Source of the DNA: Saccoglossus kowalevskii | Lineage: Eukaryota; Hemichordata; Enteropneusta; Harrimaniidae | NCBI RefSeq assembly: GCF_000003605.2 | Contig: NW_003126386.1 | Coordinates: 457,363-478,585 of the forward strand | DNA: 21,223 nucleotides | Reading direction: 5' to 3' | Part shown: positions 1-9,243 of the stretch, one piece after another | Layout of the letters: every line of letters starts with the position of its first letter | Position numbering within the stretch: the first letter of the stretch is position 1 | Position numbers and translations under genes: made by a program | Notes under the pieces: model-generated | Database searches by the model: none | Told to the model about the DNA's origin: nothing | Seen by the model: the letters and a program-made list of their open reading frames with translations, nothing else

Positions 1-860
1 CACACACAATTTATTTTTCGTTGTCCAATATGTTTGAGACATCAGTACCAAAAAGCTTTATTATGCTGAAAGTATTGGGCAGACTAATGCCTATATGGAG
101 TCATTATGTTATGAGATAGGAATTGTTAAATGTTATCACAATGTAAAACAAGAACATAACAAAACTATTGCATGGTACCTTGTGGTTGATGGTACATTTG
201 TAGACAGTAATAAACAAATTCATTTCAAATTTTGGTACTAGTAAAGGTTCAGATCTCCTCATAAAACAAAAAGATATTACAACTGATGAGAGATCTGATA
301 GCAAAGATGCATATTTGGCTGTATACGGAATCATTAAAAAATTACCTATTTTGACCATGAGAAATCTACTACTAATAGAAAAAACATTTGTAGGCATTTC
401 ATGTAATTTATATAATTGTGATGCATTTCGCAATAATTAAAATATCAATATGCTTTAATATTTTATTTAAAAATTTACTATATTGGAAGTGCTCAAAATA
501 AGCCATACTTCAATAATTCAGAATATTATTTATGAAATTGTTGGCTTACATGTGCTTCTATTAGATATGCACATTTAAAAGAGCAAATACAGTAGAAATC
601 TATTTTTGTGATTTCTTTTCAAAAACAACACAAAAGGGCAATCATATATACACAAAATGTGGATTATTAGGATTACGAAAAGTATCCTTTACATCGAAGA
701 TCCAGTCGTGAGATTAACACCATAACATTCAGACTAGAGATTTGCGGTTCAGGCAGGCTCTTAAAGTGTGCGTAATCCTACTTTGAATGGAAGCCCAATA
801 CAGAAATAGAAGCAACCTCAACTGTACAGTCTTGCACAAGACAGACCTAGACTTTTCCTT
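1..860. other. AT-rich stretch without recognisable gene
   Basis: The window opens on a short CA run (1-8) that may be the edge of a microsatellite. The rest is AT-rich DNA whose open frames are short and of random-looking composition. The longest, 109 codons on the minus strand at 104-433, is rich in F, I, L, S and N with no motif I know. I see no repeat, RNA gene or transposon end here. Intron or intergenic DNA is the simplest reading. Confidence 0.55.
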
Positions 861-866
861 TCATAG

Positions 867-977
867 CTGTGGGGGCTCTGGAACTGTTCGCTTGCAGACA
901 TGTTGGGGACAGGCTTTAAAGAGCAATTACGTCACATACTTTACAACAGGAAGATGTATTCAAATGAACATCTCTAA
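867..977 (+). CDS. weak candidate for a 3'-terminal coding exon, function unknown
   Basis: A fair splice acceptor, CTTTTCCTTTCATAG, ends at 866. Reading from 867 gives 36 codons (opening LWGLWNCSLADMLGTGFKEQ) before TAA at 975-977, with TAG directly behind. An AATAAA lies downstream at 1093-1098, so acceptor, stop and poly(A) hexamer are in the right order for a last exon. The stretch is more GC-rich than its surroundings. I do not recognise the peptide. Thirty-six open codons are common by chance at this base composition, and another frame across the same DNA is also open (787-1005). It could instead be a conserved noncoding patch: TTACGTCA (927-934) inside it matches a CREB/ATF site. Confidence 0.1.
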   Translation: MWGLWNCSLADMLGTGFKEQLRHILYNRKMYSNEHL

Positions 978-1200
978 TAGTCATGCACACAAACCAAATC
1001 AATGAAAACAACATTATATACGATTAGAAAAATTTACAAATCCGTAATCTCAACAGTGCATAACAGCTTGTTATTTTTACCAGTCAAGCGAGAATAAATG
1101 TAATGTTGGATTCTTTATAAACTAGTCGCACACGATGGTGATTGAGTATGTTCAATTTCGATAGCAGATGTACAGGTGAAAATGAAAACAGTCAATTTAA

Positions 1201-1345
1201 GATTAGACATTGCAGCCACATGGTATGCGCCAAATGGGAATGTAATTAATATGCATATGCAACCTTCACCTTAGAAGCCAAGTATGCGTTGTTATTACCT
1301 AGCATAGCGTAATGAGAGGGAGTGGGTGGAACGATCGATTTCATA
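1201..1345. promoter_or_regulatory. possible cis-regulatory patch with POU-dimer-like site
   Basis: ATGCATATGCAA at 1251-1262 matches 11 of 12 positions of the POU-factor MORE dimer element (ATGCATATGCAT). It sits directly after a homeodomain-type TAATTAAT. The patch is more mixed in composition and CpG content than its neighbours. Motif matches alone are weak evidence in AT-rich DNA, so an enhancer here is inference. Confidence 0.15.
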
Positions 1346-1940
1346 AAGTATCTAAATCTGATGCAACTATATTTTATTGTAACAAATTTCATATTGATTG
1401 CATTAAAGGAAATAAACTAGTAAAAGAATTGTGAATAATCTGAAAGTTTTCATGCGATCTTACATGCATGTTGGATATATACTTAGGGATGGACCAATTG
1501 AAATCAAGGGGACTAGAATATACATGTACGTGAGGTACTTTAGTTTTCACACCCATGCGCCTGAGACAGGTATTATTCGGGTAAGGTTGGTAAACATTAA
1601 AGCTTAATTGAAAATAGAAATTACATGCCCAATGGTCTGGTAACATTATTCATAATCTACTTCAATAAAAATTGTTAAAATGCAATTGTTGAATAAAGTT
1701 GAGCGCCATTCTCCTATGACGGCTGACATGAAGATAGTGAAACAAAGAAGGCAAGTATTTAGAATAGTAAATTTAATTATGTGTTAATGGAATATTGAGT
1801 TTGTGTGGTGCTGAATGGGAATGAAAGTATTTTAATATGATCATTAATGTAGGGCTGCTAAAACTTGAAATTTACTTGCCCTTTTGTCGGGTACAATATT
1901 TCGAGAAATTTCTAACAATGCTTACAATTGTTTCTGGTTG

Positions 1941-1967
1941 TCAATAACTGACTTTTTTCAGGTAAGT
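1941..1967 (+). other. candidate recursive (zero-length exon) splice site
   Basis: A 3' splice site, TTTTTTCAG, ending at 1961 abuts a perfect 5' splice site, GTAAGT, at 1962-1967. A plausible branch region (AATAACTGAC) lies about 10-18 nt upstream. Juxtaposed acceptor and donor with no exon between is the defining form of ratchet points known from long insect and vertebrate introns: the upstream exon joins at the AG and regenerates a donor that is used again. This is the only place in the window where I saw a full GTAAGT donor fused to a pyrimidine-rich acceptor. If real, the plus strand here is intron of a transcribed gene. Confidence 0.4.
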
Positions 1968-1975
1968 CCAACCAA

Positions 1976-2007
1976 CCCCCCCCCCCCAAAAGCCCCAATC
2001 CCACCCC
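1976..2007 (-). other. C12 tract and potential G-quadruplex on the minus strand
   Basis: The plus strand carries C12 (1976-1987), C4 (1993-1996), C3 (2000-2002) and C4 (2004-2007). The minus strand therefore has four G runs of at least three, separated by loops of 1, 3 and 5 nt, which fits the classical G3+N1-7 rule. It begins 8 nt after the recursive-splice motif. For a plus-strand transcript the G-rich strand would be the template. Confidence 0.6.
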
Positions 2008-2950
2008 AAGATTTCATTGGTACAACCCTAAATAAAGTGTATACCGTACTTTATGGTTACCAGTAGCAGATTAACTGTCAGTAAAAGGTCTTTGGTGATT
2101 GGGTGAGGGTCACATGTCATCATTGGGCACAAATAAAAATACTTCCTTTGAATAATTCATGAGACATGCAAAAATCGTTTTTACAGTACTGAATTCATTG
2201 ATTGTACAGTTACAGCTTAACAGTTTATGCAAATACAGTTCTCACATTATACATGTACGACAGACCATTTAATTTTCACCGTTTGCTAGTAGAAAATGGG
2301 TAAAACAAGCCATGCATGGCACAGTCCCCGTTAGTTATCAAATTTAAGATATATAGTTTTGTTTATAGTAATATAGCTGGAATATAACCATGTCAGCAAT
2401 ATGATTTTTTAACATTAAAATGATTGAAATTTGTATCTGATCGTCAAAAATGTACTTGTCCATATTGAGGGATATTCAGGCTCTGGAACAGCATTCAAAA
2501 TCAGCCATTTTAAATACATGTATATATATAACATGATGTATAACTAATATATAAAATTTGAATATAATCAGTCAAAGCATTTAAGAGATATGGCTCTAGA
2601 AGCCCAATCATTAAAATAAAATAGCCACCAGACAGCCATTCGAATCCGATCTGAAAAATAAATGATGTACATCAGGAACCTGTAATGTCTAACATATGTA
2701 CCAAGTACCATATATAAATGCTTGATATTTGATGATTTTTTAGCACAAAAATGGCCACTATTTGGCCATTTTGAATAAGATCGTCAAACCAATATATCTG
2801 TCTATCTATGACATGATGTATAATGAATATTTAAAATTTGAACATAATCAGTGAAAGCAAGTCAGAGATATGGCACGAGAACCACATTCATTAAAACAAA
2901 ATGGCCGCCAGTCGGCCATTTTGAATCTTATCTAAAAAACAAAATTATTT

Positions 2951-3251
2951 GCATCAAGGTCATATAATGTCTAATGTATATACCAAGTTTGAACAAAATC
3001 CATCTGTAAACAGCCGAGAAATGCTTGATTTTGATGATTTTTTAGCACAAAAATGGCCGCCATTCGGCCATCTTGAATCAAATCGTAAAACAAAATGATG
3101 TGCATCAAGGTCCTATAATGTCTAATGTATATACCAAGTTTGAACAAAATCCATCTGTTAACAGCTGAGAAATGCTTGTTTTTAATGATTTTTAGCACAA
3201 AAATGGCCGCCATTCGGCCATCTTGAATCAGATCGTGAAACAAATTGACGT
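2951..3251. repeat. two youngest tandem units, 150-151 bp each
   Basis: The unit from GCATCAAGGTC at 2951 repeats at 3102 (151 bp) and breaks down at 3252 (150 bp). The two copies are nearly identical, unlike the older units to the left. Each holds a perfect 7-bp hairpin, ATGGCCG-CCATT-CGGCCAT, at 3053-3071 and 3203-3221. Each is followed by TTGAA, so the minus strand reads CAAGATGGCCG, a good YY1/Pho-type match. Because the unit is 150 bp, a minus-strand frame stays open (2971-3255) and encodes a duplicated 50-residue block. I regard that as a by-product. Confidence 0.85.
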
Positions 3252-3330
3252 GCATATGTATACTATCATGTATGATGTATGTGTAAAGTTTGATTGTGAT
3301 TGGTCAAGGCATTTCTAAGATACAGGTCCG

Positions 3331-3380
3331 GACGCACGCACAGGTGCACGCACGTACGCACACACGGACACACGGAGGTC
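3331..3380. repeat. ACGC/CACACGG simple repeat tail
   Basis: A run of CGCACGCACAGGTGCACGCA-type sequence and CACACGGACA copies forms a CpG-rich simple repeat in otherwise CpG-poor DNA. It is the tail of the tandem-repeat element to its left. Confidence 0.7.
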
Positions 3381-3413
3381 AAAACATAAGTCCCCGTTTA
3401 CGGACTGCGTCCG

Positions 3414-4093
3414 AACAGGAACTAATTACTACAAAGCACTAAAAAAGTACTACAAATACTTATATTTAGCCCAGCTCAAGGTTCCAACTTGAAAATGAAT
3501 GAAAACAAGCATATAAAAACCTGAACATGTTCCACGGAAACAGTGACATTGTGGTCACTCATATTTTTTGGCGGCCATTTTGAAATGAAAATTGGTCAAA
3601 ATACATAAAGGTTCATAACTCAAAAACAATATCAGTTTGTTTGTTTTTTTCTTCAGAATTTTAAATAACTAATCACATTTCAAGAAATGCTTCATGAAAT
3701 TTTTGAAAGTTTGTTATTACATCTGGTCTCAAGGTCCCCAGTGAAATGTTCATTGCTACACAAATTCACAACATTTTTTTTTTAAATGTAAAGCACTTTT
3801 TATATTTGGCCAAGTGACTGCAAGTTTTCTCTTAATGCATTAATCCCAGGCTAAGGATAAAATCTAATGGTCAGAAAGGCTGCATAACCAGCAAGACCCA
3901 AATGAAAGAAAATTACACAGAACCAGGTGACATACATGTAAACAGATCGTGGAACATTTCTAGGAATAACGACGATAACGACAACAATGATGACAGACAC
4001 AGAGTAGACATAATTCTTTTATTCTTATGTCTAGTCAAGCAAGATGAAATCAATTAATACTTTTTTTTTAAGCTTATACCACCCCTTCCACAG
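3414..4093. other. AT-rich stretch; one repeat fragment and one small stem
   Basis: GGCGGCCATTTTGAAATGAA near 3570 echoes the core of the tandem element on its left and may be a stray diverged unit. A degenerate trinucleotide run (AACGAC/GATAAC) lies near 3966-3992. TAGACATAA (4005-4013) and TTATGTCTA (4025-4033) form a perfect 9-bp stem around an 11-nt loop. The T-rich and then pyrimidine-rich end of this stretch forms the acceptor of the candidate exon that follows. No gene is apparent. Confidence 0.5.
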
Positions 4094-4247
4094 AAAGACC
4101 CTGAAAAACGCAAAGCTCAGAAGAACTGTGACAAAGGATGATATGAGAGTGATGCTGTTGGTGCAATCCATTAATGGGACAAGACATCAGGGTCGCTATG
4201 CATTTCCAGAAGTAGAGATGTCACTGCAGTCAGCAGCAGCGATATGA
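4094..4247 (+). CDS. candidate 3'-terminal coding exon, function unknown
   Basis: A pyrimidine-rich acceptor, CCACCCCTTCCACAG, ends at 4093. Entering in phase 2, the frame runs 50 complete codons from 4095 to TGA at 4245-4247. The peptide opens KTLKNAKLRRTVTKDDMRVM and ends SLQSAAAI. It has balanced charge, no low-complexity bias and higher GC than its flanks. The stop is followed by a 3'-UTR-like stretch with a stem-loop (4337-4411), two overlapping AATAAA (4419-4429) and a GU-rich tract near 4440-4452, the standard order of a poly(A) site. The same frame is open upstream to an ATG at 4044, but that part is T-rich and looks like the polypyrimidine tract. I do not recognise a family. The open length alone would not be significant; the argument rests on acceptor, stop and poly(A) signals in register. 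Confidence 0.25.
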
Positions 4248-4336
4248 CAGCAAGAAGATATAGCTACGAGATGTAAAATTTTATTCATGTCACCATGTCC
4301 AGCAGAATTCTCTTCAATTATCAGTAGAACTGTACA

Positions 4337-4411
4337 ATATATTTATGATTTGACAGGCTTATATGAGCACTCTCATATTTTCCCTCTGACGCCTGTCAAA
4401 CATAAATGTGT
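4337..4411 (+). other. 75-nt stem-loop in the putative 3' UTR
   Basis: TTTATGATTTGACAGGC (4342-4358) pairs with GCCTGTCAAACATAAA (4391-4406): 16 bp with one bulged A at 4348. Five more A-U/G-U pairs extend the base outward to 4337/4411. Inside, ATATGAG (4361-4367) and CTCATAT (4372-4378) close a second stem around CACT. The internal loop is very asymmetric (2 against 12 nt), which argues against an ordinary microRNA precursor and for a structural 3'-UTR or foldback element. It ends 8 nt before the first AATAAA. Confidence 0.6.
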
Positions 4412-4418
4412 CAAGTAA

Positions 4419-4452
4419 AATAAAATAAATCATAAAGGCTTGGTTTTGTTTA
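4419..4452 (+). terminator. candidate poly(A) site: tandem AATAAA plus GU-rich tract
   Basis: AATAAA occurs at 4419-4424 and, overlapping by one base, at 4424-4429. It is followed by CATAAAGG (possible CA cleavage point) and then TTGGTTTTGTTT near 4441-4452. Hexamer, CA and GU-rich downstream element are in the order and spacing of animal polyadenylation sites. AATAAA alone is frequent in AT-rich DNA; the combination is what counts here. Confidence 0.35.
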
Positions 4453-6090
4453 GAAGATAGAAAATATTGAGAAAAACCATGAATGATCTAAATCTAGAAT
4501 AGCTTTCATTCAGTTTTGGCTTTGAAATATAGAAATATTAATATTTGTCTATGATCGTGTAATTTTAAATATTTAATAAATCTAAAGTGTATTAAGCTCA
4601 TATTCTACAACTCCTCTGGATGTACCATGTACACTTTTCATCACAAACAAAGCTTTTCAAATCAATCTTAAGAGTCTAATTTTCTTGTTTCACTTTTTGC
4701 TATTTTTAAATACATCAGCAGAAATCATTACATGTAATTCCAATTTGTTGCACTAAGCCCCTGTCAACTCCATCTCTCTCGACAGACTTGAATTCATTTA
4801 GCGACTGTAATAACCAGAAAACTCATTGAGAATCGCATACTTCAGCTTTCTGTCATTGTGTGTTCATATACGAGTGAAAAAAAAAAAAAAAGACCGCAGA
4901 GAGCACTTTGGAGATTACGGCTTCTCATATAGTCTTATTTGTGAAATGCAATATCCAAAAGCATAAAAGGAACCCCTGCTGAACATTGTAATATTAGAAA
5001 ATATCAACAGAATTTGATTCTGAGATATTTCTCGAGGTGAAAATGAGATAAAGCCAAAAAAGTGTTAAGTTCCATGACGTTGCAGGGCATTGTAAATGCC
5101 TACTGTATCAGCTCTATTAGAATGCATCTGCTGATGATAGCCTGATAAAACATTGAAATTAGATGAATCACAGTGTGTGACACAAAATGACACAAAAATT
5201 CTGCTTTTATATTCTATGCTCTACAGCATACACCCACTATCAGAAGTACAAATCAGCTGGAATAAGCTTTTCAGTTTCCATTGGGGACAGACTCCCAAAC
5301 AAATAAATACAGTATTAAACGGTTTAGCTGTCGCAACATGTTATGAGGCTACCATTAATATCCATGATAAATTATCATAGAATAATGACTTGGACTTTCA
5401 ATAGGAGAAATACAGCACAGATTTAAGTAGATAAAAGTCACTACAGTCATATATAAAAGATAGTAGGAAACAAATTAGAAACACCTAAAAGTGATGTAAT
5501 AATACATTTACAATTATTCCATAAATCTTTTTAGGGAGGATTTGAAAAAAAAAAAGGTAATTCATGTGAAGTGGATTTTTCTGTGGTGTACTGACTTGAG
5601 ATTAAAGTGTCCGTCTGATAAGTTGCCACAAGCTGCACTTAATGCTCATACATGCATTAAAAGTATGATATAATTTACAGCGTAGCAAATGATTGCAATC
5701 TTAAAAGCTTTTCCGGTTATGCAGGATGAAATAATATCACAGATCGTTACTTTGTCTGTCTGTCCAGAGATATGTTTTAAAATACATACCAATGAACAGG
5801 ACATTTTTTTTTACCTTTCCAATAGCAAATACTCCATTTTCCTTTGTTTCAAGTTTGTTTGTGTAATATGCATTTTTTGAAAAATGTTTTAACATTTTTT
5901 GATAAGGTTTTATTTTTTAATGAATATTTCTGTTTTCTTTAATTTTTAGTACAGATGTTCTTTCTTTAAACAAAGCCTGACCATAAATTGTTACTGGCCC
6001 TTGCCTAATTTGAGGTGAATACTTTGAGATGTGGGTGAGGTGTGTCATAAAATTCCTATTTTTCCTCGTGGTACAAATATTTCATTTTTT
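4453..6090. other. AT-rich unique DNA, no supported gene
   Basis: The stretch holds an A15 run (4877-4891) and several T-rich runs near 5800-5950. The block at about 4740-5110 is more mixed in composition, with a CREB-like TGACGTTG near 5076 and a GATA-containing tract, and could be a conserved noncoding patch. Open frames at 5153-5380 and 5689-5880 are short and resemble translated AT-rich DNA. No repeat or RNA gene is seen. Confidence 0.5.
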
Positions 6091-6663
6091 CTAGGTTCCG
6101 ATGTTTAAAATAAGTACCGGTATTTGATGATTTTTTTTCTTCTTCATTTTAATTGATATGAAAAACATCATTTTGAGATGGCTGTTGGGAAATTTTCCAC
6201 TCAATGACAAAATTCCCAATACCAACAAAAGGTATGTAAGGTAGATACATTTAATGGGGATCCGGAGTGGTGCCAAGAAAAAATAGTAAATTGAGTAGTA
6301 ATGTGAGGAAAATAACACAAATTTAAAAGTGTCGGAAGATGAAAGTGTGAAGCAGAGAGGCTCAATTACAATTTGCATAGAAATTGTAAGGATATGATTA
6401 CATTTTGAAGGTAATTTTAAAAATATATGATCTATTACAGTTCTCAAAGTGACTTTAAATCTCTCACGCACTAATGTTCCATAACAATGGATGCGTTGTG
6501 AAATAAGAAAGCCAGTCAGATGTATGAAGGATGAGACTTTTAAGTTTCGGGTAAAATACAGAGCAGACTTTCTAAATTTGGACAATTTTTCATGATATTT
6601 AAAGTAAACTCTATGAGGTGAATTCATCCAATCAAAGTTAGCGGCCCTGAAAGGGGTTAACAT
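6091..6663 (-). CDS. 190-codon open frame, probably not a gene
   Basis: This is the longest open frame of the window. Its minus strand is pyrimidine-rich, which removes the purine-rich stop codons and favours long frames without selection. The product is rich in F, I, L, K, S and H with few acidic residues. It has one hydrophobic stretch around residues 125-155 that could pass for a membrane segment, and a lysine-rich patch near residue 172. No signal peptide, domain or motif is recognisable. A rough estimate from AT content makes a frame this long unlikely in random sequence of even composition, but the strand skew weakens that. It could be a lineage-specific orphan or the relic of a mobile element. 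Confidence 0.1.
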   Translation of the reverse strand: MLTPFRAANFDWMNSPHRVYFKYHEKLSKFRKSALYFTRNLKVSSFIHLTGFLISQRIHCYGTLVRERFKVTLRTVIDHIFLKLPSKCNHILTISMQIVIEPLCFTLSSSDTFKFVLFSSHYYSIYYFFLAPLRIPIKCIYLTYLLLVLGILSLSGKFPNSHLKMMFFISIKMKKKKNHQIPVLILNIGT

Positions 6664-7138
6664 TAGGCACCAGAGTATTATTTATATTCGGTATATATTT
6701 TATTGAAATATGCATATGAACATTTAAATATTTGAACGTGAAGCATGTTTATTGAAAAATAACATTTTCAGAATTTTAACTTAAAAAAAAATGACTTCAC
6801 TGAAATATCTATTAAAAGCAGTCAATACCTCCAATGCTCCAACTTTCAAAACATGTACACATATACAGTAAACAAAAATGTTCATGTTTTTTCGTTCATG
6901 TCACGCTACATTCAAAAATTCACAGATAATAGTCACCCAGTATTTTATTGAAACACAAGTTTCTGTTTTGTGTGTTGTGAAGCTTGTGATGCACTCAAAT
7001 AAATAAAATCCAGGAGTTGGGCATTAGGTAATTTATTGAACAGACTAAGGTTACTATTGGTTGCTGCTCTGTAAATATTCAATATCCCTATCAGTTGCAG
7101 ACCTAACCCTTTACCCCTGTATAATAAGTCATCTGCAA

Positions 7139-7156
7139 TCTTTCCTTTCCTTACAG
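7139..7156 (+). other. strong isolated 3' splice-site-like sequence
   Basis: CTTTCCTTTCCTTACAG, ending at 7156, is an excellent pyrimidine tract plus AG on the plus strand. The following bases stay open in one frame (LANQYLQLKKK...) only into an A-run and the inverted repeat at 7222, and no donor with a good score follows. It may be a cryptic site. Confidence 0.2.
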
Positions 7157-7221
7157 TTGGCCAATCAATATTTGCAACTGAAAAAAAAAATTGGATGCCA
7201 TTTCTTGTCTAATCAACTGCC

Positions 7222-7271
7222 TTCTAAATTGCTATTTTCTAATATGTTAATAAGAAAATAGCAATTTAGAA
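7222..7271. repeat. perfect 19-bp inverted repeat with 12-nt loop
   Basis: TTCTAAATTGCTATTTTCT (7222-7240) is exactly reverse-complementary to 7253-7271, separated by 12 nt. The stem has no mismatch and does not extend further in either direction. Perfect pairing over 19 bp suggests a recent origin or selection, since neighbouring repeats are heavily decayed. I found no clear target-site duplication at its edges. Confidence 0.9.
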
Positions 7272-7357
7272 CTCCTGCATGACATGAATTTGGGGTGAAT
7301 TAAATAAATGCATTAAAAAAAAGTCATTTTAATACCTACCAAATATAAATGAAATCA

Positions 7358-7423
7358 TTTTTTTTTTAATTTCAGGTATCTATATGTAATTGACGGAGTT
7401 TTGGACTCCTGTGGTGTTACCTG
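7358..7423 (+). other. acceptor-like site with weak adjoining donor
   Basis: A T10 run followed by AATTTCAG ends at 7375, and GTATCT begins at 7376. It could be a weak recursive splice site, as GTATCT is a poor donor compared with 1961/1962. It could also open a short terminal exon: one frame reads YLYVIDGVLDSCGVT before TGA at 7422-7424. Neither reading has independent support. Confidence 0.15.
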
Positions 7424-7877
7424 ACAGCCAATTATGTCATTATGAATATTATGCAAAATTAAAATTCACATTTCCTAAAATTGGTTTTGTTGCTAAAGAG
7501 ATACAAATGAGGCTAGACGATATTTCCTGAATTCATGATCTGTGATGTCATTTAACATTAGGGGGCAGGCACATAATAATTCATACACATCTAGATCTCC
7601 CTGTATACAAAATGTAATTTTACTTCCCTGGATATTTATTTCTTTGCTTCGCAAGAAAGAAATATTTTGCAACTAATACATTTACGCTTACGCTGGATTT
7701 GCGAACAAAATTTCCCGCCAAAATCTTGCTGCGAAATTTTGAAGTTATTTTCTCTAACTTCAATATTAGAAAGACAAACAGTATATACGTGGTCAACCTA
7801 TACATGTCTATTTTAATCAGCAATTTTAAATTTGATAAAAAACTAGATAGAAATGTCAATGGTACATCTTTGTGCAG

Positions 7878-7896
7878 CCCCACCCCCACCCATCCC
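7878..7896 (-). other. strong potential G-quadruplex (minus strand)
   Basis: The plus strand reads CCCCACCCCCACCCATCCC, so the minus strand has four G runs with loops of only 2, 1 and 1 nt, a combination expected to give a very stable parallel G4. It lies in otherwise AT-rich DNA. No exon or promoter signal is evident beside it. Confidence 0.75.
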
Positions 7897-7919
7897 AAGT
7901 CTGTGATCATCATCATAAT

Positions 7920-9243
7920 TTAAGCAAGAGAACCAAGTTGAACATGAAAACAGAGTTGTTTTCTCACTAATCAAAATACAAGTAGATACTGATTATATTG
8001 ATGCTTTTGCTTTTGTGTTGCCATAGCAACAACTTTCCTCTATGTGGCATTAGATGTGTTTTTTTCACTTATTGAGTAAAATGCAATTTTGACATCATTT
8101 TTGTTTCTTTACATTAAAAGACAATACAAGCAATTTAGAAATGAAAATTCAGAAGATGAAAAAAAACATTAAAAGTGAATGAATTATTTCAGAAATAAAA
8201 TTGTCTGTGCATAATGAACTAGGAGAACAAGATCAAAGCGACAAGGGATTGGTTTACACAATTATGATGACATTATGCAGATTACTGTACCACGCTCGGA
8301 TCAGGTGAAAAGCTTAGATTTACCCAATTTGTCATCGCATAGATTGGGCCAGAGTTGATAAAACTGTTTGCCAGCAATTAGATAAAATTGCACCCTTAAC
8401 GTTAGCAACTAATGAAGAGAAACCACCTCGGCAGCAATCATGACAGAAAAAGAATTAACGCCATTGAGAGCAATGAAAAGAAAAGAACAAGTGAAATCAA
8501 TAATGGACGTAAATATCTACAATATGAAAGGCAATTTTTTTCAGATTCAGATTCAATACCAAATTGATGAATCAAAATGCATTCAGTACTATGCATGAAA
8601 AGTGTATTCATGTTACATTAGGGAATTAAAAAAAATCAGTACTTTTAGTTTTATTTGTTGAGTAAAGATTTTTGGTCTTTTTTTTTTTTGCATAACGCTT
8701 ACTTGAAAATGTATTCAACAACACAAGTGTTTGGCCGCCATGGTGAAAACAAATCATTAATTTAAAAGTTCTGAATAGGTGGTGGAAAATTTATTGATTT
8801 CCTCCCAATTTTGTCTTTTGCAAAACTAAATTTAAAGTAGTGACCCTTCCAAAAAAATGAAAAACTGGTAAAAATAAATTGGGAAATAATGTGCAATATT
8901 TTTATGTGTGCAAAGTATTTTCATCACAAATATCATAATACAGATATACATGTAATTTAAATTAGCATGGTAACCTCACCAACATGATTGAAAATATCTG
9001 GAGGGGGACACTGTACCATACAAAAATATATACCTTGAGTATCAATAAATAAAACATCTAAAAAAACTAAATATTGTGTTGGAAACCATTAAGTGTGAAT
9101 ATCAGGAAAGAGCCTGTGGTTGTATGAATATGAAGACAAGATTGGACAAGTTCAGTAACCATTTATGCAATAACCCCCTCCCCCCCAGCTTGTAATAGTT
9201 ATTTTTTTTTCTCTTAGATTGCGAAAATGTTAGAAGCAATTAC
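7920..9243. other. AT-rich unique DNA, no supported gene
   Basis: Homopolymer runs (T10 near 8680, a C5TC7 tract at 9174-9186) and short open frames only. A block at about 8285-8470 has higher complexity, including CAGCAATTAGATAAA with homeodomain and GATA cores, and could be a regulatory patch. The C5TC7 tract has too few bases for a canonical four-tract quadruplex. Confidence 0.5.

Larger units (their letters stand above)
2323..3413. repeat. decayed tandem-repeat element, units about 130-150 bp
   Basis: Related units recur across this interval. Shared blocks are GATTTTTTAGCACAAAAATGG, a short palindromic GGCCGCCATTCGGCC-type core, TTGAATCNGATCGTNAAAC and AATGTATACCAAGTTTGAAC or its diverged form TAAAATTTGAACATAATCAG. 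Anchor positions of successive units fall near 2530, 2669, 2808, 2951, 3102 and 3252. AGTCCCCGTT occurs at both presumed edges (2323-2332 and 3389-3398) in the same orientation. The right end has an ACGC/CACACGG-rich tail (3331-3380) and a small hairpin, CGGAC-TGC-GTCCG (3401-3413). I know similar 'ATGGCCGCCAT' plus 'GTCCGGACGCACGCAC' elements as unclassified interspersed repeats of marine invertebrates. No transposase is present, so mobility is inference. Confidence 0.75.

Noticed and set aside
2971-3255. 94-codon minus-strand frame with a duplicated 50-residue block
   Set aside because: It lies wholly in the 150-bp tandem units of a decayed repeat, and the older units of the same family have stops and indels in the frame.
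4877-4891. A15 run as a retroposon poly(A) tail
   Set aside because: No target-site duplication or recognisable retroposon body could be defined on either side.
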